From positions 248,001 to 312,000 of the forward strand of contig NZ_JALJXP010000007.1 of NCBI RefSeq assembly GCF_024170165.1: DNA of 64,000 nt, in the 5' to 3' direction. How positions within the stretch are numbered: the first letter of the stretch is position 1; the number at the start of each line of letters is the position of its first letter. The translations under genes were made by a program, and so were the position numbers. This document shows, one piece after another, positions 11,431-19,782 of the stretch. Below the pieces are notes generated by a model that was not told the origin of the DNA, did no database searches, and saw only the letters and a list, made by a program, of their open reading frames with translations. The DNA is from Pseudomonas nitroreducens. GTDB taxonomy: Bacteria; Pseudomonadota; Gammaproteobacteria; Pseudomonadales; Pseudomonadaceae.

Positions 11431-11581
11431 TGTCGCGGGCATCACCCGCTCCTACAGACATGCCGGATGCTGCGCAGGGGCCGCGAAGGATTTCGCGGAG
11501 AAGCCCCGCTCCTACGAAAGCGACGCGGGGCTCACCCTGTAGGAGCGGGCCATGCCCGCGAACCGTCGGCAAGGCCGACGG
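11431..11581. repeat. REP/BIME cluster (three units plus hairpin)
   Basis: Three REP-type palindromes lie between the MOSC and cheV genes. They are 11431-11458 (TGTCGCGGGC...CCGCTCCTACA, inverted), 11477-11515 (an imperfect unit with CCGCGAAGGATTTCGCGG) and 11539-11562 (TGTAGGAGCGGGCCATGCCC, direct). A fourth hairpin, CCGTCGGC-AAG-GCCGACGG (11563-11581), adjoins the cheV stop and could terminate it. The core GTAGGAGCGGGC is the typical Pseudomonas REP mobilised by RAYT transposases; none is encoded here. Confidence 0.85.
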
Positions 11582-11594
11582 TCAGGCATTGCGA

Positions 11595-12524
11595 TCAGGC
11601 GGGGACTTTCTGCAGGCGTCGGCGCACCACTTCCACCAACTGGTCCGGCTGGAACTTGGAGAGGAAATCGTCGCAGCCGACCTTCTTCACCATGGCATCG
11701 TTGAAGCTGCCCGACAGCGAGGTGTGCAGCACCACATAGAGGTCACGCAGTCGCGGGTCGTTGCGGATCTCGGTGGTCAGCCGGTAACCGTCCATTTCCG
11801 GCATCTCGGCGTCGGTGAAGACCATCAGCAGTTTCTCTTCCATGTCCAGGCCTTCGTCCGCCCAGCGCTTGAGCTGTTGCAGCGCGCGCAGACCGTCAGT
11901 GGCCACGTGCAGGCGCAGACCAAGCTGACCAAGCGTGTCGCGCAGCTGGGAAATGGCCACGCTGGAGTCATCCACCACCAGCACTTCGCGGCCACGGGTC
12001 TGGCTGAGCAGCTTGTCGTCCAGACGGTCGCTGGAGACGCGGGTGTTCATCGGCACGATCTCGGCCAGCACCTTTTCCACGTCGATGATTTCCACCAGGC
12101 GGTCTTCCACCTTGGTGATCGCGGTCAGGTAATGCTGGCGGCCGGCCCCACCGGGCGGCGGCTGGATCGACTCCCAGTTGAGGTTGAGGATGCGCTCCAC
12201 CCCGCCCACCAGGAAGGCCTGCACCGAGCGGTTGTACTCGGTGACGATGATGGTGCTGCTGGCATCCGGGGTCAGCGCGCGCATGCCGATGGCGCGGGAC
12301 AGGTCGATCACCGGCAGGGTCTGGCCGCGCAGGTTGATGACGCCGCAGATCATCGGGTGGCGCTGCGGGATCAGGGTCAGGCGCGGCAACTGCAGCACTT
12401 CCTGCACCTTGAACACGTTGATCGCGAACTGCTGCCGCCCGGCCAGGCGGAAGACCAGGATTTCCAGGCGGTTTTCGCCTACCAGTTGGGTGCGTTGATC
12501 GACAGTGTCGAGAATACCGGCCAT
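11595..12524 (-). CDS. cheV: Chemotaxis adaptor CheV (CheW-receiver)
   Basis: 309-residue CheV-type coupling protein. The N-terminal CheW domain (about 15-160) includes INVFKVQEVLQLPRLTLIP and GVINLRGQTLPVIDLS. The C-terminal receiver (about 180-305) has VLVVDDSSVA, phospho-acceptor Asp in MVFTDAEMPEMDG, Thr in VLHTSLSG and Lys in FLSKFQ. CheV links chemoreceptors to CheA, and phosphorylation of its receiver is thought to tune adaptation. It is solitary here, with no other che genes in the window, and is divergent in position from nothing else motility-related. Strong family call; which receptors it serves is unknown. Confidence 0.93.
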   Translation of the reverse strand: MAGILDTVDQRTQLVGENRLEILVFRLAGRQQFAINVFKVQEVLQLPRLTLIPQRHPMICGVINLRGQTLPVIDLSRAIGMRALTPDASSTIIVTEYNRSVQAFLVGGVERILNLNWESIQPPPGGAGRQHYLTAITKVEDRLVEIIDVEKVLAEIVPMNTRVSSDRLDDKLLSQTRGREVLVVDDSSVAISQLRDTLGQLGLRLHVATDGLRALQQLKRWADEGLDMEEKLLMVFTDAEMPEMDGYRLTTEIRNDPRLRDLYVVLHTSLSGSFNDAMVKKVGCDDFLSKFQPDQLVEVVRRRLQKVPA

Positions 12525-12637
12525 GCCTGCTCCAGATTCGGAATGAGTCGTGCGGGAACGCTATCGGCCGCCTCTTGCGGAACAAGATACTGGCCGTGCG
12601 CCATCATGCACGACTTGCCCGGTCCGGGCCAGACCGC

Positions 12638-13558
12638 TCAGCCCTTCGGCGTGCCGAGCCGCCCAGTGGCCGAGAGCAGTGGCGAATCCGCCGGCAGGTG
12701 CATGGAGAGTGCCGCCGGGCGCACCTCGAAGCGCAGCTTGCGGCCCTCCAGCGGCTCACCATCGAGGTTGACGTCCAGCCCCTCGCGGGCCTCCACCTCG
12801 ACCCAGGGCACCCGCGCGCGGATGAACACATCCTGGGTGCCGAAACCGCTGCCAAGCAGTGCGCCGAGGGTGCCGACCATGTCCTGCGGGGTCGGCAGGA
12901 TGCTCACGTCCAGCAGCCCGTCGTCCGCCATCGCCTGCGGGCAGAGCACGTGCCCGCCGCCCGCCTGCCGGCCGTTACCAATGCCCAGGGCAAGGAACTC
13001 ACCTTCCCAGCTGAAGTCCGGCCCGCTGAAGCGCCCCTGCGCCGCGTGCACCTCAGAGAAACGCGTCAGCCCGGTGAGCAGATAGGCCGCGCCGCCGAGC
13101 AGCTTCTTCAGGTCTTCCGGGGTGTTGGCCGTGACCTTCGAGCCGAAGCCACCGGTGGCCATGTTGAGGAATAGCTGCCCATCCACTTCGCCCAGGTCGA
13201 TGGGCCGTGCCGGCACGTCCAGCAGCGCCAGCGCGGCGGCCGGTTCCAGCGGCACGCCGGCGGCGCGGGCAAAGTCGTTGGCGGTGCCCAGCGGCAGGAT
13301 GGCCAGGCTGGCCTTGCCGCCGGCCTGGGCCAGCGCCTCGGCGACATCACGCACGGTGCCATCGCCGCCGCCGGCGATCAGCGTCGTGTAGCCCGCCGCC
13401 AGCCCCTCCTCCACCAGCCGCCGGGCGTCGCCGCCCTCCCAGGTCACCCGGACATCCAGCGCCCGCCCCGTCTCGCGCGTGGCCAGCACGGCAGCGCGCA
13501 CCTCTTCGTTGGCGGCTTGCTTGCCATGCAGGATCAGCAGGGCCTTGGGTTGCGTCAT
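12638..13558 (-). CDS. yegS: YegS-type lipid kinase
   Basis: 306-residue member of the diacylglycerol kinase catalytic family (PF00781). The nucleotide-binding loop is LIAGGGDGTVRDVAEALAQA (about 60-80), followed by ILPLGTANDFARAAGVP. The C-terminal beta-sandwich half has VNLDGEPLEG. YegS of E. coli phosphorylates phosphatidylglycerol in vitro. The gene is 79 bp downstream of the FGGY kinase on the same strand, so it may be the last member of the flavoprotein/kinase cluster, which would fit a lipid role. Confidence is high for family and moderate for substrate class. Confidence 0.9.
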   Translation of the reverse strand: MTQPKALLILHGKQAANEEVRAAVLATRETGRALDVRVTWEGGDARRLVEEGLAAGYTTLIAGGGDGTVRDVAEALAQAGGKASLAILPLGTANDFARAAGVPLEPAAALALLDVPARPIDLGEVDGQLFLNMATGGFGSKVTANTPEDLKKLLGGAAYLLTGLTRFSEVHAAQGRFSGPDFSWEGEFLALGIGNGRQAGGGHVLCPQAMADDGLLDVSILPTPQDMVGTLGALLGSGFGTQDVFIRARVPWVEVEAREGLDVNLDGEPLEGRKLRFEVRPAALSMHLPADSPLLSATGRLGTPKG

Positions 13559-13637
13559 GGCGGGTTTCCTCCCGGTTGAGCCATTGGATATGGACTCAGA
13601 CTAGCGCGAGGGGAATTCCTCCCACTGGATTTGCCGC

Positions 13638-15197
13638 TCAGGCCGGGTAGCCGGTGATCTCCCGGATGCTCTGGTACAGCGGCTTGAGCTGCTTGTACAT
13701 GCGCTGGTAGACCTCGCTGTACAGCCGCTCGTAGGTGCGCTGCGCCTCAGGGCGCGGGTGGAAGACATCGCCGACGCGGGTCATGGCGGCGATGGCGCTG
13801 GTGAAGTCCGGATAGAGCCCCAGGCCCACCGCACAATCGATGGCCGCGCCCAGGCCGGACGCCTCGTAAACGTGCGGGCGCTCCGCCGGCAGGCCGAAGA
13901 TGTCGGCGGTGAGCTGCATCGCCGCATCGCTCTGCGAACCGCCGCCGGCCACGCGCAGGCGCTGGATGCGGGTGCCGGAGCGCTTCTCGATGCGTTCCTT
14001 GCCCTGGCGCAGGGCGTACGCCAGGCCTTCGAGGATGGCGCGGTAGATATGCGCGCGGGTGTGCACGTCGCCGAAGCCGACTATCGAGCCCTTGGCCTCC
14101 AGCCCCGGCTCGCGGATACCCGGCGTCCAGTAGGGTTGCAGCATCAGGCCCATGGAGCCGGCGGGCACACTGTTGACCAGTTCGTCGAACAGTTTCTCCG
14201 GCTCGACGCCCAACTCCTGCGCACGCTGCATCTCGCGCAGGCCGAACTCGCGCTTGAACCAGCTGACCATCCAGAAGCCGCGGTAGATCATCACCTCGGT
14301 GTTGAAATGATCGGGAATCGCCGCCGGGTACGGCGGGATCAGTGGAATAGTCTCCAGGTAGCGCGAGCGGGTGGTGTTGATGGTCGCGGTGGTGCCGTAG
14401 GACAGGCAGGCCACGGTCGGATCGATGGCGCCCGCGCCGAGCACCTCGCAGGCCTTGTCGGCGCCGGCGGCGATCAGCGGCAGGCCCTCGGGAATCCCGG
14501 TCAGGCGGCTGGCTTCGGCAGTGATCTCGCCCAGTTTCTCGCCGGGCTTGAACAACTCCGGCAGCTGCTCACGGCGTACATCCAGCGCCTGCCACTTCCA
14601 GTCGCGTGGCGCGGCCCACTGCAACTTCTTGTAGTCGAACGGCAGGTAGGCAACGCTGCAGGCGACCGAGTCCACATAACGCCCGCACAGGCGCTGGGTG
14701 AGGAAGCCGGACAGTAGCAGCACCTTGTGCGTGCGCTGGTGGATGTCCGGCTGCTGCTGGGCAACCCAGTTCACTTCGGCCTGGGTGCGGAAGTAGTCCA
14801 CCGCGCCCTGCGCGCCCACCAGCTTGAACAGCCAGCCCCACGGCCCCTTGATCGACCCTTCCAGTTCGGCGCGGCGCTGGTCCAGCCAGATGATCGCCGG
14901 GCGCAGCGCCTGACCGGCTTCGTCGACGTGGATCACCGTGCCGCGCTGGGTCGTCAGCGAGACGCCACGGATACGACTGCGGTCGACATCGACGCTGGCC
15001 CAGAGGCGTTTGCACGCTTCGCCCAGTTGTTCCCAGTAATAGTCCGGGTGCTGCTCAGCCCAGCCGGGCTGTGAGGAGAAATAGGCCTCCAGCTCGACCT
15101 TGCCCTTGCCCACCAGGTTGCCCTGGAGATCGAAGAGCAGCGCGCGCACGCTCTGGGTGCCGTTGTCGATGGCCAGCAGGTAGTTCTTGTTATCCAT
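13638..15197 (-). CDS. FGGY-family carbohydrate kinase
   Basis: 519-residue FGGY kinase with both actin-like halves: N-terminal YLLAIDNGTQSVRALLFD (phosphate 1 loop) and C-terminal SYGTTATIN, GLAYALRQG and RVAGGGSQSDAAMQL. Substrates in this family are glycerol, xylulose, ribulose and related polyols, and the sequence alone does not decide. The long upstream extension of the frame overlaps the neighbouring oxidase, so the ATG at 15197 (MDNKNYLLAID) is chosen. It is 26 bp downstream of a GlpD-like oxidase, so a three-carbon or polyol substrate feeding a phosphoglycerol pathway is plausible. Some bacterial relatives are annotated as glycerol or ribulose kinases. Confidence 0.9.
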   Translation of the reverse strand: MDNKNYLLAIDNGTQSVRALLFDLQGNLVGKGKVELEAYFSSQPGWAEQHPDYYWEQLGEACKRLWASVDVDRSRIRGVSLTTQRGTVIHVDEAGQALRPAIIWLDQRRAELEGSIKGPWGWLFKLVGAQGAVDYFRTQAEVNWVAQQQPDIHQRTHKVLLLSGFLTQRLCGRYVDSVACSVAYLPFDYKKLQWAAPRDWKWQALDVRREQLPELFKPGEKLGEITAEASRLTGIPEGLPLIAAGADKACEVLGAGAIDPTVACLSYGTTATINTTRSRYLETIPLIPPYPAAIPDHFNTEVMIYRGFWMVSWFKREFGLREMQRAQELGVEPEKLFDELVNSVPAGSMGLMLQPYWTPGIREPGLEAKGSIVGFGDVHTRAHIYRAILEGLAYALRQGKERIEKRSGTRIQRLRVAGGGSQSDAAMQLTADIFGLPAERPHVYEASGLGAAIDCAVGLGLYPDFTSAIAAMTRVGDVFHPRPEAQRTYERLYSEVYQRMYKQLKPLYQSIREITGYPA

Positions 15198-15223
15198 GGG
15201 GCTCTCGTTCCAGGGGGCCGCGG

Positions 15224-16798
15224 TCAATGCGGCAGGCTGTAGCAGCGTTGCCACAAGGCCAGGTAGTCCAGTTCTTCGCGTTTCCAGCGCGCGTCGTCCC
15301 AGCCCAGGCGTGGCTGGCACAGCGCGCGAATCCTCGGCAGCTCGTGGGCGCCGCCGTCGGCCAGCAGCAGGCCGATGCGGGTACGGCGCAACATCAGGTC
15401 GTCCAGGTGCAGCACCAACTCGCCTTCCGCCGCCCAGGCCAGTTCGGCCCAGAGTGAATCGGTATGGCCGATGCACTCGCTGCCCACGGTTTTCAGTACC
15501 CGCGCCAGCTCCGGCAATGCGCGGCCATGACGACCGCGCAGACGGGCCTGCTGCGGCGGTGTCAGCCCGGGCAGATCAACCGCTTCGACAGGTTCGAAGA
15601 CCTGTTCTCCCGCCGCTTCCAGCGCGCGCTCCAGCATCGGTGCGCAGGCGGCGAGCACCTCCAGCGCCAGCAGGCGGAAGGTGGTGAGCTTGCCGCCGGC
15701 CAGGGTCACGCAGCCGGGCTCGACCCACAGCGCATGTTCGCGTTTCTCGTCGGATGGCTTGAGCGATGGCGCGCCATCACTGACCACCGGGCGCACACCG
15801 GCCCAGGTGGAGCGCACATCCGCCGCGCTGATCTGGGCAGACGGGAACTGCTGTGCGCAGGCCGCCAGCAGGTAATCCACTTCCTCACGGCTGATGGCGG
15901 CGTCGTCATCCAGCGGGTCGCGGTGGTCGAGATCGGTGGTGCCGACCACGGTCGCGCCCTCCCAGGGGAAGACGAACACCGGGCGCTGGTCCTGCCCGTG
16001 CATGAAGCTGAAGGCGTGGGCGACCGGCAGGCGCCAGGCCGGCAGCAACAGGTGGCTGCCGCGCAGCGGGCGGATGTGCTCGCTGCCGTGCTTCTGCCGC
16101 AGGGCATCGGCCCAGGCACCGGTGGCCAGCGCCACGGCGCGGGCGCGGAAGTTGAAACGCTGGCCGCTTTCGCTGTCCTCGGCGACCAAGCCTTGCACGC
16201 GACCTTCGCGGCGATCCAGTTCGATCACCTTCAGGCCATTCAACGCTTCGCCACCTTCGCCGCGCGCTTCACCGAGTACGCGCATCACCAGACGAGCGTC
16301 ATCCGTCACGGCGTCCTGGAAGCGGGTTCCACCCAGCAGGCGATCTTCCTTCAAGCCGGGCGCCAGGTAGCGCAGCTCCTCCAGGCGATAGAACAGATGA
16401 TTGCGCCGCCCCGCCAGCGCGTCGTACAGCGACAGCAACGTGCCGAACACCCGCGGGCCGGGGAAGCCGCCCTGGTAGTGCGGCATGATGAAGCTCAGCG
16501 GATCGACCAGCCCCGCGGCCTCGCCGAGCAGGCGCTGGCGCTCGCGCACCGAGTCGCGGGTCAGGCCGAACTGGCCCTTGGCGATGTAGCGCAGGCCGCC
16601 ATGGACCATCTTCGACGAGCGACTGGAGGTCCCCCAGGCGAAGTCACGCTGCTCGATCAGCAGGCAACGCCAGCCGCGCCGCGCCGCTTCGCGGAGGATG
16701 CCGGCGCCGGTGATGCCGCCGCCGACCACGATCAGGTCCCAGTCACGCGCCGCCAGTTCCGGCAGCGCCTGGGCGCGCCATGCCGCATTCCAGGCCAT
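15224..16798 (-). CDS. GlpD-like FAD-dependent glycerol-3-phosphate dehydrogenase/oxidase
   Basis: 524-residue flavoprotein. It has a dinucleotide-binding motif DLIVVGGGITGAGILREAARR (about 21-41), the GlpD hallmark RSSKMVHGGLRYIAKGQ (about 60-76) and DAO-type folding throughout, with VVGTTDLDHRDPLDDD and a C-terminal helical domain typical of GlpD/GlpA. The expected reaction is oxidation of sn-glycerol 3-phosphate to dihydroxyacetone phosphate at the membrane face. It is one of the middle genes of a minus-strand cluster, starting 4 bp after the AGPS-like gene stop. The presence of a dedicated FGGY kinase and AGPS homologue suggests a specialised paralogue rather than the housekeeping GlpD. 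Confidence 0.87.
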   Translation of the reverse strand: MAWNAAWRAQALPELAARDWDLIVVGGGITGAGILREAARRGWRCLLIEQRDFAWGTSSRSSKMVHGGLRYIAKGQFGLTRDSVRERQRLLGEAAGLVDPLSFIMPHYQGGFPGPRVFGTLLSLYDALAGRRNHLFYRLEELRYLAPGLKEDRLLGGTRFQDAVTDDARLVMRVLGEARGEGGEALNGLKVIELDRREGRVQGLVAEDSESGQRFNFRARAVALATGAWADALRQKHGSEHIRPLRGSHLLLPAWRLPVAHAFSFMHGQDQRPVFVFPWEGATVVGTTDLDHRDPLDDDAAISREEVDYLLAACAQQFPSAQISAADVRSTWAGVRPVVSDGAPSLKPSDEKREHALWVEPGCVTLAGGKLTTFRLLALEVLAACAPMLERALEAAGEQVFEPVEAVDLPGLTPPQQARLRGRHGRALPELARVLKTVGSECIGHTDSLWAELAWAAEGELVLHLDDLMLRRTRIGLLLADGGAHELPRIRALCQPRLGWDDARWKREELDYLALWQRCYSLPH

Positions 16799-16802
16799 GG
16801 AT

Positions 16803-18398
16803 TCAGTCCTGCAGCAGGGTGCCGGGGTTCAGCCGGCCGGACGGGTCGAAATGCCCGGCCAGCGCCTTGATCGCGGCCATGCCCAGCGGCCCCTTCTCCA
16901 CCGGCAGGTAAGGCGCGTGATCCTTGCCCACGCCATGCTGGTGGCTGATGGTGCCGCGATTGTGGGCGATGGTCTGGCTGGCGGCATGCTTGAGCTTGCG
17001 CCAGCGCTCGTGTGTCTGCGCATAGCTGGCGGCCGGGCGGAACACGTAGGTGGTGTAGATGCTCGACCCTTCGCCGTAGACATGGGACAGATGAGTGAAT
17101 ACGTGCACCCGCTCGCCCTCGGCGGCCAGGCCGTCGCGCAGGCTGGCTTCGATGCGGTTCAGCAGGTTGTCGACGTTGGACCAGTCGGTGGCGGTTTCCA
17201 GGGTGTCGACCACGTAGCCGTTCTCCCACAGCGCCTCGCGCAGGTAGGGGAAGCGGAAGCGGTTCTGCGCCCATTTCCTGCCCAGCAGGGTGCCGGTGAA
17301 CACACCGCCGAATGCCTTGAGGATGCGCCGCGCGGCACGCAACGAAGTCGCGTTCTGCGCGCGGTCGCCGGTGACGCCGAAGGTCAGCATGCACTTGCCC
17401 TCGGCCGCGCCGCGCAGTTTCAGGTAGCGCTCCAGCCAGGCAATCTGCCCCGGATGGCCGGCCAGCGCGAGCTGGGTGGTGGTCTCCACGGCATTGGACA
17501 GGCGCAGCATGGACAACGGCACGCGCGCCTGGGTCAGGGTGCGGATGCCTTCCAGCGCCTGCTCCCAGGATGGCAGGAACACCGCGTAGAAACGCTCGTC
17601 CTCGGCGATGCGGGTGACCCGCACTTTCACTGAAGAAAGAATGCCGAAGCGGCCTTCGGAGCCCATCACCATTTCGCGAAGGTCGGGGCCGGCGGAGGAT
17701 GCCGGGAAGGTCGGGATCTCCAGGCTGCCGGCGAAGGTTTCCAGGGTGCCGCCGGCGAACAGTTGCTCGATGCGCCCGTAGCGCAGCGACTGCTGGCCGC
17801 TGGAGCGGCTGGCGACCCAGCCGCCGAGGGTGGAGAGCTCCCAGGACTGCGGGAAGTGGCCGAGGGTATAGCCTCGGGCGCGCAGCTGGCTTTCCACCTG
17901 CGGGCCATTGGCGCCGGGACCGAAGGTGGCGATCAGGCTCTGCTCGTCCAGCTCCAGCAGGCGGCTCATGTGCTCCAGGGAAATGGTGAGCACAGCCTTG
18001 TCGGAGGTCGGCGGGTTGATGTGCCCAGCCACCGAGGTGCCACCGCCGTAGGGGATCACCAGGCAGTCCCAGAGCTCGGCGAACTTCAGCAGCTCGCGGA
18101 TCTGCTCGGCGGTCTGCGGGTAGGCCACGCCATCGGGGAATACGCCGAAGTCGCCTTCGCGCATCGCCAGCCAGTCCGGCAGGCTCTGGCCGCGAGCGTG
18201 CAGCAGGCGGTCGCGGGCTTCGCGCACCACCAGCGGATGCTCGGGCAGGCGCGACGCCGGCACCTTGGCCAGCACCTGCTCCAGCGTCGCGTCCGGCAGC
18301 GTCAGGCCAGGGCCAACCAGTTCGGCAAGAAATGCGCGCCCGTTATCGGGCAATTCCACCACCGTCGTTTCTTCACCCCAGCCGTTCCAGCGTCGCAT
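16803..18398 (-). CDS. FAD-binding oxidase related to alkylglycerone-phosphate synthase
   Basis: 531-residue VAO/PCMH-type flavoprotein. The FAD-binding PP-loop IPYGGGTSVAGHI lies near 140-152, followed by GWVASRSSGQQSLRYGRIE, another FAD contact region. The C-terminal domain includes GTISHQHGVGKDHAPYL (about 482-498), matching the His-rich active-site segment of alkyldihydroxyacetonephosphate synthase (AGPS), with one His replaced by Gln (HQH). AGPS exchanges the acyl chain of acyl-DHAP for a fatty alcohol, creating an ether bond. Bacterial homologues are often unassigned and could oxidise other 2-hydroxy acids. RBS AAAGGAG precedes the ATG. First gene of a likely operon with GlpD-like, FGGY and YegS genes. 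Confidence 0.85.
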   Translation of the reverse strand: MRRWNGWGEETTVVELPDNGRAFLAELVGPGLTLPDATLEQVLAKVPASRLPEHPLVVREARDRLLHARGQSLPDWLAMREGDFGVFPDGVAYPQTAEQIRELLKFAELWDCLVIPYGGGTSVAGHINPPTSDKAVLTISLEHMSRLLELDEQSLIATFGPGANGPQVESQLRARGYTLGHFPQSWELSTLGGWVASRSSGQQSLRYGRIEQLFAGGTLETFAGSLEIPTFPASSAGPDLREMVMGSEGRFGILSSVKVRVTRIAEDERFYAVFLPSWEQALEGIRTLTQARVPLSMLRLSNAVETTTQLALAGHPGQIAWLERYLKLRGAAEGKCMLTFGVTGDRAQNATSLRAARRILKAFGGVFTGTLLGRKWAQNRFRFPYLREALWENGYVVDTLETATDWSNVDNLLNRIEASLRDGLAAEGERVHVFTHLSHVYGEGSSIYTTYVFRPAASYAQTHERWRKLKHAASQTIAHNRGTISHQHGVGKDHAPYLPVEKGPLGMAAIKALAGHFDPSGRLNPGTLLQD

Positions 18399-18543
18399 GC
18401 CCGCTCCTTTTATTCAGGGTCTGTCTTGGCTATTTCAGTGCCGCTTGATGGCTGCCTATACTAGCCAGCCGCCCTGCCCTGTCACTGTCGGATCAAGACA
18501 GGCGCAGTTGCCGATCGAGACACCCAGAACAAGAACTCACGCC

Positions 18544-19572
18544 ATGCATTCCCTCGGCTACACCTCCGTCCCCGCACTGCTGAAATACCTGCGCCACGCT
18601 GAGTCCCTCGGCATGGACCTGGACGTCGCCCTCCAGGCGGCTGGCCTGGAGCGCTCGCAACTGAGCGACAACAGCCAGCGCCTGCCCAGCGAGGCCCACG
18701 AGCGCCTGCTGCAGCATCTGTGCGCGCACTCGGGCGATCCGCTGTTCGGCCTGCATTCCGCACGCTTCGTGCAGCCGGGCTCATGGAGCGTACTGGGCTA
18801 CATCACCATGAACTGCGCCAACCTGGGCGAAGCCATGGGCCGCATCATTCCCTACGAGAAGCTGGTCGGCGACATGGGTGTCAGTCGCCTGGAGCCCGGC
18901 GCGGATCACATCAAGCTGATCTGGAACTGCCGCCACGAGGCCGCGCAGATCCGCCGGCACATGGTGGAGAACGTGCTGGCGTCCTGGCTGCTCTATGCGC
19001 GCTGGATCGCCGACACCAATGGCTCGCCGCAGGAAGTCTGGTTCGAGCACGCGCAGCCCGAGGGCGCCGATGTCGCCGAATACGAGCAGCTGTTCGGCTG
19101 CCCGGTGCGCTTCGAGCAACCCTTCAGCGCCCTGCTGGTGCCCCTGCAGTTGCTCAGCTATCCACTGCGCCAGGCCGACGCCAACCTCCTGCGCACCCTG
19201 GAAGAGCACGCCCTGGCGCTGATGGCCGAACTGGACGACGACGAGCCGCTGCCGCTGCGGGTGAAGAACGCCCTGCGCCTGCTGCTCAAGGATGGCCTGC
19301 CGCGCAAGGAGCGCGTCGCCGAGCGTTTCGAAATGACCGTGCGTACCCTGCAGCGCCATCTGCAGCAGGCCGGCACCAGTTATCAGCAGATCCTCGACGA
19401 GCTGCGCCAGGAACTGGCCGAGCACTACCTGGTGCACAGTGACCTGCCGATCCAGGACATCGCCCAGTACCTGGGTTTCACCGAGTCGCGCTCGTTCCAC
19501 CGCAGCTTCAAGGGCTGGACCGACCAGACGCCCGGCGAGTATCGCCAGCAGCATAAAAAAACGCCGGTCTGA
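18544..19572 (+). CDS. AraC-family transcriptional regulator
   Basis: 342-residue regulator of the OruR/ArgR-like subgroup. The N-terminal ligand domain resembles PF12625, with GSWSVLGYITMNCANLGEAM near 80-100. The C-terminal double helix-turn-helix (about 240-335) has MTVRTLQRHLQQAGTSYQQI and IAQYLGFTESRSFHRSFK. It is divergent from the flavoprotein cluster with 145 bp between starts; a TATACT hexamer at 18457-18462 is a possible -10. Such regulators usually activate the adjacent catabolic or biosynthetic operon in response to a small molecule. The stop codon lies inside the loop of a terminator hairpin. Confidence 0.9.
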   Translation: MHSLGYTSVPALLKYLRHAESLGMDLDVALQAAGLERSQLSDNSQRLPSEAHERLLQHLCAHSGDPLFGLHSARFVQPGSWSVLGYITMNCANLGEAMGRIIPYEKLVGDMGVSRLEPGADHIKLIWNCRHEAAQIRRHMVENVLASWLLYARWIADTNGSPQEVWFEHAQPEGADVAEYEQLFGCPVRFEQPFSALLVPLQLLSYPLRQADANLLRTLEEHALALMAELDDDEPLPLRVKNALRLLLKDGLPRKERVAERFEMTVRTLQRHLQQAGTSYQQILDELRQELAEHYLVHSDLPIQDIAQYLGFTESRSFHRSFKGWTDQTPGEYRQQHKKTPV

Positions 19573-19585
19573 GACCGGCGTTTTT
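19554..19585 (+). terminator. Intrinsic terminator overlapping the end of the araC-type gene
   Basis: AAAAAACGCCGGTCT and AGACCGGCGTTTTT form a near-perfect stem with an A-tract before and a T-tract after, so it can act in both directions. The TGA stop of the AraC gene (19570-19572) falls at the apex of the hairpin, meaning the last six codons are part of the terminator. Confidence 0.9.
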
Positions 19586-19630
19586 CATCGAGCCATGCAG
19601 CGGTTTGGCTTCAGGCCGGCCTGTCGGCCG

Positions 19631-19759
19631 GATCGCGGATGAATCCGCTCCTACAAATGCACCGGCGCCACGCCGTATCTGTAGGAGCGAGCTTGCTCGC
19701 GAACCGCCTCACACCGAAGCTCAGCGCGCGGAATGTTCGCGAGCAAGGACTGGGCGTCC
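19631..19759. repeat. REP/BIME cluster between the araC-type and moeA genes
   Basis: An inverted REP unit (19631-19656, GATCGCGGATGAATCCGCTC then CTACAA), a direct unit (19680-19704, TGTAGGAGCGAGCTTGCTCG then CGAAC) and a degenerate third (19735-19759, GTTCGCGAGCAAGGACTGGG) lie in about 130 bp. The first two have different palindrome cores (GCGGATGAATCCGC versus CGAGCTTGCTCG), so two REP subtypes meet here. The convergent position between two genes is typical of BIMEs. Confidence 0.82.
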
Positions 19760-19782
19760 CCCTCACTTCCACAAAGGCAGGC

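Noticed and set aside
15198..15476. Upstream extension of the FGGY kinase frame
   Set aside because: Overlaps the GlpD-like gene; the FGGY N-terminus begins exactly at MDNKNYLLAID.
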